Below, one piece after another: positions 57,798-64,000 of a DNA stretch of 64,000 nt. Source of the DNA: Tachypleus tridentatus (taxonomy: Eukaryota > Arthropoda > Merostomata > Xiphosura > Limulidae); contig NC_134828.1 in NCBI RefSeq assembly GCF_004210375.1, positions 24,110,400-24,174,399 on the forward strand. Direction: 5' to 3'. The position numbers and the translations under genes are program-made. Within the stretch, counting starts at the first letter, position 1; each line of letters opens with the position of its first letter. The notes beneath the pieces are model-generated. The model did no database searches and was not told where the DNA came from. It saw only the letters and a list, made by a program, of their open reading frames with translations.

Positions 57798-57912
57798 TTT
57801 TGTTGTTAAGCGCAAAGATACACAATGAGATATCTGTGTTTCGCTAACAGCGGTTATCAAAACCTGAATTTAAGCATTATGAGCCCAAACAGTTGCTGTT
57901 GAGCCACTAAGG
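57798..57912 (-). mobile_element. SINE-V2, diverged
   Basis: TTGTTGTTAAGCGCAAAGAT, TTATCAAAACCTGAATTTAA and GTTGAGCCACTAAGG follow the inverted V2 order. The hairpin stem no longer pairs. Confidence 0.65.
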
Positions 57913-58166
57913 AATTCGTATAATGCGCCCACGCTTGAATGTATGTATTGTTTTCAATAGCATTGCAACATGGATCTCGAATCTTCTGACACACAGACTG
58001 GAATGTTAACTAATATGCCACGTCCATATACATAAGGTTTAAATTTACAATCTATTGCACTACTGTTACATATTAGGTTATTTTATTAACTCTAATGACT
58101 GGCTAATTAGCTACGAAGTCAGATCTAGAACAACCTGATTGGTTATTTTATTAGGTAATCAATATA

Positions 58167-59752
58167 CAGTAATGAACAAAAGTGTTAGGACAAAGTAAAA
58201 AATTAGATTTCAGGCTACTTGCAAAGAACAATGGAAAATAAGTCACAAGTGAAACATCAAAATGTTATTAATGTTCATGTTTAGTACAACAGAAACTATG
58301 TGGAAGTGCTTGTGTTCAGTAAACAGTTGATATTTTAAGTGTCCCCTTTTACTTTGATAACTACTGACAGTCTTTCAGGTACTGTTGGAACACATTTCAT
58401 CAAAGTGTCCTATGGAATTTTAGTACAAATGTCTCTAATACACTCCCATAGAATTTTGTCGTAAGTAACTTTTGATTTGTCAAGTTTTTGATCTATTAAA
58501 TCCCAGATCTGCTCAAAATGGGTTGAGACTGAAGTTCTGTCGTGGCCATGACATCATTTGAATGACTTCAGCAGCTTCTTTTTTAACTAAGTAATTTCTG
58601 TCTGGGTTGGATGAGTATTTGATGTCATTATTTTTTTGGTAGTTAAATCCTTTACTAATAAAACATAAACCACTGTGTATACCATGACGGGCTAGTGTCT
58701 GATGGTACCTGTGTTGGTACATTATTACATTTATTTGACAAATATCTCCTGTCGCCTCAACAGAACAATACCCACAAACCAACACACGACATCCCTCATG
58801 CTTCATTGAAGATACTATGGATTGAGATAAGTATCTTTCTCCTTTCTTCCACCAGATGTACAACCTATGCTTTGAACCAGATATTTCAAACTTGGGCTCA
58901 TCTGTCCATAACACCCTTTTCCAATCACCAACAGTCCAGTTTTGTACTTTTTATCAAATTTCAATCTTTTGACAATACTTGGAGATCGAAGTAAAGGTTT
59001 TTCGAACCGATACACGACCAAACATTCCACTCTTATTGAGTCTTTTTGATACTGTAGATCTGGACACTTTTCTGTCATTTGGTACAAGGTCATTCATCCC
59101 ATGGTTTAGATGAGTGGCAGTCCTTCTTTTGTCCCAAAGATTTCATAAACAAAGATACTTAACATTAGTATCGAGTTTAAGTTTTCTGCCTCTTCCTTTC
59201 ATATTTAAAAATTTATCTGTCTCGGTCTCACAATCTAAGTTGTACTTGATAGTATTTGGAGAGCATTTCAAGGGCGCAGTAATATATCGAAGAGTCAACC
59301 AGCATCACTTCAAGATTTTACACAAACTCTCTGCTCTACTGAATTATCTGCTCTTTGGGCCATGGCACGACAACAAAACTTAATATATAATGTCAAACAC
59401 TGTTTACATGAAGGTTTATTTGTGGAGTGCCAGTAAATTAATTTCTTCAAGTATATAACGATATCATATGCTTGGTTCTTTCCATATACTTAAGACATTG
59501 CATGGGGTACCATGACAGTTATTTCAGACCCTGAATGTTACCAGCATGTTCATTCAAACAGAACCCTTGGTACAAGTGCATGGGAATTAATTATAAGTAT
59601 TCCCACCCTGGCTCATCCAACTGTCAACAAAGATCGGTGAAGCATTACCATAGTGTGGGTACTTACATTCTGTAATGGCATGGAAGAATTAGCCCATAAA
59701 ATAAGAAGAATGGCAAAATATTATCTAGTCCTAACACTTTAACACAGTAGTG
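58167..59752 (-). mobile_element. Tc1-like transposon, 1.59 kb, complete ends but dead
   Basis: Terminal inverted repeats of about 25 bp: CAGTAATGAACAAAAGTGTT (left) and CACTACTGTGTTAAAGTGTT (right, read inward), both going on to AGGAC. TA dinucleotides flank both ends (58165-58166, 59753-59754). Length fits Tc1 elements. Confidence 0.93.
58335..59363 (-). pseudogene. Tc1-like transposase pseudogene
   Basis: Read on the minus strand, a start at 59361-59363 gives MAQRADNSVEQ, followed by decayed helix-turn-helix sequence interrupted by stops and frameshifts. The catalytic half is recognisable: VLWTDEPKFEISGSKHR has the first Asp, the QQDNDPKH-type motif reads QKNNDIKY so the second catalytic Asp is Asn, and SWPRQNFSLNPF is a decayed SPDLNPIE. 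A two-base insertion near 58514-58517 shifts the frame just before the catalytic Glu; after it FEQIWDLIDQKLDKSK resumes. The frame ends at TAA (58335-58337) after VPERLSVVIKVKGDT, one stop earlier included. Normal Tc1 transposases are about 340 residues, which fits the span. It cannot encode an active enzyme. Confidence 0.93.
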
Positions 59753-59773
59753 TACATCACATAAGTCTTTAAT

Positions 59774-60049
59774 TGTTTGTTTGTTTTGAATTTCGCGCAA
59801 AGCTACTCGAGGGCTATCTGCGCTAGCCGTCCCTAATTTAGCAGTGTAAGACTAGAAGGAAGGCAGATAGTCATCACCACCCACCGCCTACTCTTGGACT
59901 ACTCTTTTACCAACGAATAGTGGTATTGGCCGTGACATTATAACGCCCCCACGGTTGAAAGGCGAGCATGTTTGGTGCGACGGTGATTCGAACCCGCGAC
60001 CTTCGGATTACGAGTCGAACGCCTTAACACACTTGACCATGACGGGCCA
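59774..60049 (-). mobile_element. SINE-T with 8-bp target duplication
   Basis: TCTTTAAT occurs at 59766-59773 and 60053-60060. All modules present; the hairpin GCGCA/TGCGC is perfect. It inserted 20 bp beyond the Tc1 element. Confidence 0.95.
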
Positions 60050-60060
60050 AAATCTTTAAT

Positions 60061-60767
60061 ATTAAACCATATTGCACAGCCTACATTTCTGTTATTTACT
60101 TTGTTAAAGCAAAACCAATCCTAATATGAAATTGGCTGTTGCAATTTATGTATACGGTGTAAATTCGAACTATTTTAAGGTTCGATATTTTGTCATTTCT
60201 TTATAGTTATTGGCTGCAGTGTTATGATCCCGAACTAAAAGTGTGTTCCTTTTTTCCGGGTATATTTAGTGGAGTTAATAATACGACTGGAAACACGAGA
60301 GGTCGCACCTCACCATATACACAGACAGCGCCATTATTTATTTTAAACAATTGACAATATTTAACAATTCGAATGGTTTCTTAGAATATTATTATATAGA
60401 TAATGTTTCCCGTGTGATGCGAGTCAAAAAGCCACAATAAGCATACGCTAAACTAGAAAACTTAATGCATTTTACTAAAAATTCTTATTTTATTTTGTGG
60501 ATTTAGGCCATCAATCATTCGCGCTATGTATGGTCGAACAGAGCTGCCATGAAAGATTAAAGTTGTAGTGTGTTGCTGGTGACATCTACCGTTAAAAAGA
60601 ATAAAATAAATAATTATCACAAAATGTGCAAGAATCGAATTGAAGATGGTTGTTCTCATGTGTCTTTTTTTACACCAACACAACAACAACAGATACGTAA
60701 TATATATTAAAATGGAAGATCTACATTAATGATATGCTGCTGATTTATAGCTAGATTCACCATGTTT
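60061..60767. other. No gene called
   Basis: A 75-codon minus-strand frame at 60462-60689 has a hydrophobic stretch but no recognised domain. Nothing else seen. Confidence 0.4.
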
Positions 60768-60878
60768 CACCCTCCTCTAAGGACTTACAACGCCAACAAT
60801 CGGGTTTTGATACCCGTGGGGGGAAGAGTGCAGTTAGCCCGTGGTGTAACTTTGTGCTTAATTACAAACAAACAAACT
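60768..60878 (+). mobile_element. SINE-V2, 5' end partly lost
   Basis: GGACTTACAACGCCAACAAT, GGGTTTTGATACCCGTGG and a tail TACAAACAAACAAAC. Hairpin stem pairs with wobble (AGTGCA/TGTGCT). Confidence 0.8.
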
Positions 60879-61317
60879 TAGATCCGAAACACCTTCTGAT
60901 GGTCACGATGAGAACATTTATTGCTGATGTCAAACAAAGTGAAGTCAGTAGTGCACTATTTTATCTGAGTTTACAAAACACGATACGTTACGAGGTCGTA
61001 CGGAAGGACATACCTAAATTTACAACATTTTTGAAACAAAAGTTTTGATAATTCGTGAAAACAGAAAAGTCAGCGATGACTTTATTAGCAAACAAACACA
61101 CACAAAAATAACCAGTTAAAGTGTTAAATAGAATCACATTTTTGACAAGTAGTACTGATTACATGACATTAATTTGGGCATAAACTTCAGAGAATTAACA
61201 CTTATTTTTATACCTGCATATTTTCAGAAATTATTTGCTGTCAGCATGTACCTTTTCAAACTATAGCATATTTAAAAATAATTTTTAACTAATACATATC
61301 TTCAGTCTCAAGAGCTT
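60879..61317. other. No gene or known repeat
   Basis: A 64-codon frame (60854-61048) starts inside the preceding SINE tail and has no domain. Confidence 0.45.
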
Positions 61318-61500
61318 TGGGCTGAGCGTGGCCTGATGGTTATCGTTCCCGAACTGTGGATCCTCAGATTTTTAATTCAAAACCCCGTTACCGCAAAGAT
61401 GCTTTCCTTAGGTGTGTGTACTACATGAGTGATAATTGAACCTTAATATTTGTTCAGACGAAAGTAGCCCAAAATCTGGCGACCATTCTCCAGTTCTTGA
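61318..61500 (+). mobile_element. tRNA-like sequence of the fourth SINE type
   Basis: GGGCTGAGCGTGGCCTGATG and TTTTTAATTCAAAACCCCG recall a tRNA head with decayed box B; AGTAGCCCAAAATCTGGCG follows. It lacks the shared 3' hairpin. Confidence 0.4.
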
Positions 61501-61628
61501 GGCTTACTTGTATAACGAACACAAAAGGTCCCAGTGATCATTTTCAAACATGTACCACAATGTCTCAAATAAATAATTATCGTTTTCACTGTCACGCTTG
61601 TCTTGGATTATAAACTTACTTTTGTCAA

Positions 61629-61907
61629 TTTGTTTGTTTGTTTTGGAATTTCGCACAAAGCTACTCGAGGGCTATCTGTGCTAGCCGTCCCTTATTCAGC
61701 AGTGTAAGACTAGAGGGAAGGCAGCTAGTCATCACTACCCACCGCCAACTCTTGGGCTACTCTTTTACCAACGAATAGTGGGATTGACCGTAACTTTTTA
61801 ACGCCCCCATGGCTGGGAGGGCGGGCATGTTTGTCGCGACTCGGGCGCGAACCCGCGACCCTCAGATTACGAAGCGCACGCCTTAACGCGCTAGGCCATG
61901 CCAGGCC
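61629..61907 (-). mobile_element. SINE-T with 14-bp target duplication
   Basis: CTTACTTTTGTCAA (61615-61628) and CTTATTTTTGTCAA (61908-61921) differ at one base. The hairpin shows the paired double change GCACA/TGTGC. Confidence 0.95.
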
Positions 61908-61938
61908 CTTATTTTTGTCAAACTGGTCCTGTCAAGAG

Positions 61939-62213
61939 TTTGTTTCTTTGTTTGTTTTAAATTTCCCGCAAAGCTACTCGAGGGCTATCTGCGCTAGCCG
62001 TCCCTAATTTAGCAATGTAAGACTAAAGGGAAGTCATTACCACCCACCGCCAACTCGTGGGCTACTCTTTTACCAACGAATAGTGGGATTGACCATAACA
62101 TTATAACGCCCCCACGGCTGAAAGGGCGAACATGTTTGGTGCACGGAGATTCGAACCCGCGACCCTCAGATTACGAGTCGAACGCCTTTAACTCACCTGG
62201 CCATGCCGGGTCT
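61939..62213 (-). mobile_element. SINE-T with exact 12-bp target duplication
   Basis: TCCTGTCAAGAG flanks it at 61927-61938 and 62214-62225. A short deletion removes part of the GGCAGCTAGTCATC segment. It is only 31 bp from the previous SINE-T. Confidence 0.95.
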
Positions 62214-62330
62214 TCCTGTCAAGAGACACGCAATGATTTACTTGTTTTACATGGTTTTTTTATTACCATTTTCTGACTGTAAACTATTAAAATATCTGTC
62301 TCTCGTACTTTTATTATAGAATTACACGTA

Positions 62331-62567
62331 GGGCCTGGCATGGCCTGGTGATTAGGTGGCTCGACTCGCAATCTGTGGGTCGCGAGTTCGAATCTCTTTA
62401 TAATACGATAGTTAATCCCACTTTTAGATGGTAAAAGAGTAGCCCAAGAGTTGGCAGTGGATGGTATATACTAGCTGCCTTCTCTATAATATGTCATTTC
62501 TAAATTAGGGACAGCTAGTGCAGATAGCCCTCGTGTAGCTTTGAGCGAAGCTCAACACGATAAACAA
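62331..62567 (+). mobile_element. SINE-T with deletion between head and central domain
   Basis: GGGCCTGGCATGGCCTGGTG head, CGCAATC anticodon region, box B GAGTTCGAATCTC, then straight to TATAATACGATAGTTAATCC. Opposite in orientation to the two preceding copies. Confidence 0.9.
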
Positions 62568-63122
62568 TGTATGGCTCTTCCACCATTTGTGTCTCACCAT
62601 TACAAAACTCTCACCTAATTGATGATAATTTAATTAATTTATTTTAAGACATAATTAGGGATAAACTGTCCATTTATGGTAGAATTTACCAAATTGAGAC
62701 TATAGTTGTAACCTACAAATTCAAGTAACCCCCGTTCGAGCGCAACGTTGTGGGTTAAATCAAGAAACATAATAGCGGAAAATGATCAACGAAACCGAGC
62801 TTTTAAAGCACGAAACCAGGAAAGTTCAAATTAAACCAGGTTACGAGATTCAAGCAGGCTTTAAAAATGGTTATTACAGTTTCTCATATAAGATATTTAT
62901 CGCTTGGGAAGAACAAGAGCTTTGCAACGCAAAGGACTAAAAAAAAAGAAGTATTGCCATGTTTGGAATGTCATAGTCTTAATCCAGGATGCGCATGCGC
63001 TAAGTAGACGTATATAGTCTAAGAGTTAAAATTTCGTTCATTCGTTCAGAGAACATTTCATTTAACTTCAGCTCAACGAAAAATTCTGAACAATGATCAG
63101 TAAGTAGTCACAAAACCTGCTT
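62568..63122. other. No gene called; holds a candidate promoter
   Basis: Single-copy-looking DNA with the motif cluster described in the next entry. No frame downstream supports a gene on the plus strand before the window ends. Confidence 0.4.
62990..63048 (+). promoter_or_regulatory. NRF-1-like palindrome with TATA-like box downstream
   Basis: GCGCATGCGC at 62991-63000 matches the NRF-1 (insect EWG) site. TATATAG follows at 63011, and a possible start (TTCATT) lies at 63038-63043, about 29 bases on. The next 500 bases are a minisatellite, so any transcript is unknown. Confidence 0.3.
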
Positions 63123-63540
63123 TTGTCTTCCAGGATCAACTGACATTTATCTTCCATTGTATTTCCATCATTCCTTAATATCGTGTCAGTCTTCCCTAAA
63201 TATCGACATTTATCTTTCCATAAATATCGGCATTGGCCTTTCCTTATATTTAGACATCGACCATCCATAAATATCGACATTTATCTTCCTATAAATATCG
63301 GCATTGGTTTGGTCTTCCTTTATATTTGGACATCGACCATCCCTAAATATCGACATTTATCTTCCTATAAATATCGGCATTGGTCTTCCCTTATATTTAT
63401 ACATCGACCATCCCTAAATATCGACATTTATCTTCCTTTAAATATCGGCATTGGTCTTCCCTTATATTTGGACATCGACCATCCCTAGCCATCGGCAATG
63501 GGATTTCCTTATATTTGGACATCGACCATCTCTAAACATC
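63123..63540. repeat. ~71-bp minisatellite made of ~24-bp sub-units
   Basis: Unit CCCTAAATATCGACATTTAT then CTTCCTATAAATATCGGCAT, TGGTCTTCCCTTATATTTGG and ACATCGACCAT. Each third (A/TAAATATCG(A/G)CAT, TTATATTTGGACATCG) is a diverged version of one shorter motif. The 101-codon plus frame here is a by-product. Confidence 0.92.
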
Positions 63541-64000
63541 TTCCCTCAAGTATCAACTCCGATGCTCTAACGATCTATATTAAATATTAATTGCAGGATC
63601 TATCTGCACTTTTCTTACATTTTGTTTTATAAATTCAGATACGTTGGTGATTAGAGTTTTGAAATAAAGATAGGAAATAGTTCGTGCATAATATAATTAA
63701 AAGTACGTACAACCGAGTTATTGTAAGCGTAAAGACCTACAAATAAAACCTATGCGATAATCTACAGGTATCCGCTGTTAGCAGTCATCTATCGACAAGA
63801 TAATGTAACAATGTACCACTGTGGATGTCTACATTAATCAAACGTACTTTACGTTTCATCGCCCAATCACTTCGTATAAAACGCCCATACATAGTCATAA
63901 TTCACAGTCACTCCTATAACTACCCTAAAATGGAGTCTCCGTATCCTAAAGGAAAAAAAACACACCAAAAATTAGATCATCTACCAATGGTAAATGTACT
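63541..64000. other. No gene or known repeat
   Basis: AT-rich DNA to the window end. No acceptor followed by GABA-B-like coding sequence was seen. Confidence 0.45.

Larger units (their letters stand above)
11749..64000 (+). other. Presumed first intron of the GABA-B receptor gene (to window end)
   Basis: This begins at the GT donor after Lys86. No later segment was found that encodes the expected continuation of the ligand-binding domain, on either strand, so the next exon probably lies beyond the window or was missed because it is short. If so, the arrays and transposons below are intronic. Long first introns are common in genes of this family. Confidence 0.4.

Noticed and set aside
63183-63488. 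101-codon frame rich in His, Arg and Tyr
   Set aside because: Produced by the 71-bp minisatellite.

Overview
The window is animal nuclear DNA that is AT-rich, gene-poor and full of repeats. It most likely comes from a chelicerate arthropod, and a horseshoe crab is my best guess (moderate confidence). That guess rests on the dominant tRNA-derived SINE, whose sequence I associate with Limulus and Tachypleus, and on an arthropod-like GABA-B receptor exon. Nothing looks prokaryotic: there are no operons, no CRISPR array and no long intact open frames.

Only one host protein-coding exon is convincing. It lies at 11491-11748 (+) and encodes the signal peptide and start of the ligand-binding Venus-flytrap domain of a metabotropic GABA-B receptor, closest to subunit 2/3 types. 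It ends in a splice donor at 11749. I found no second exon, so the roughly 52 kb that follows is provisionally its first intron. The 0.4 kb before the ATG is richer in G+C and holds a possible initiator, a CTCF-like motif and a possible 5'UTR splice donor.

Layout: 0-11 kb is upstream DNA with SINEs and 36-bp and 44-bp minisatellites. The exon is at 11.5 kb. From 12 to 30 kb there are many SINEs, 34-, 65-, 53- and 35-bp arrays and three fold-back elements. From 30.8 to 41.4 kb two very large arrays (62-bp unit, 4.1 kb; 41-bp unit, 3.5 kb) flank a dead mariner. From 42 to 64 kb there are more SINEs, a hAT-type MITE with an exact 8-bp target duplication, a 39-bp array open on both strands, a 35-bp array with higher-order structure, a dead Tc1-like element, a SINE cluster and a terminal 71-bp array. 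Tandem arrays make up roughly a fifth of the window.

I use my own labels for three SINE groups. SINE-T has a tRNA-Thr-like head, about 280 bp in all, ending in a CAAA-rich tail. SINE-V1 and SINE-V2 have tRNA-Val-like heads and are about 115-135 bp; V1 ends in CA repeats and V2 in CAAA repeats. All three share a short 3' hairpin whose stem pairs differ between families while staying paired. This is the most interesting structural observation here, because it suggests a common RNA feature used for retrotransposition. The transposon genes are all broken, so I see no active, new multi-gene system in this window.
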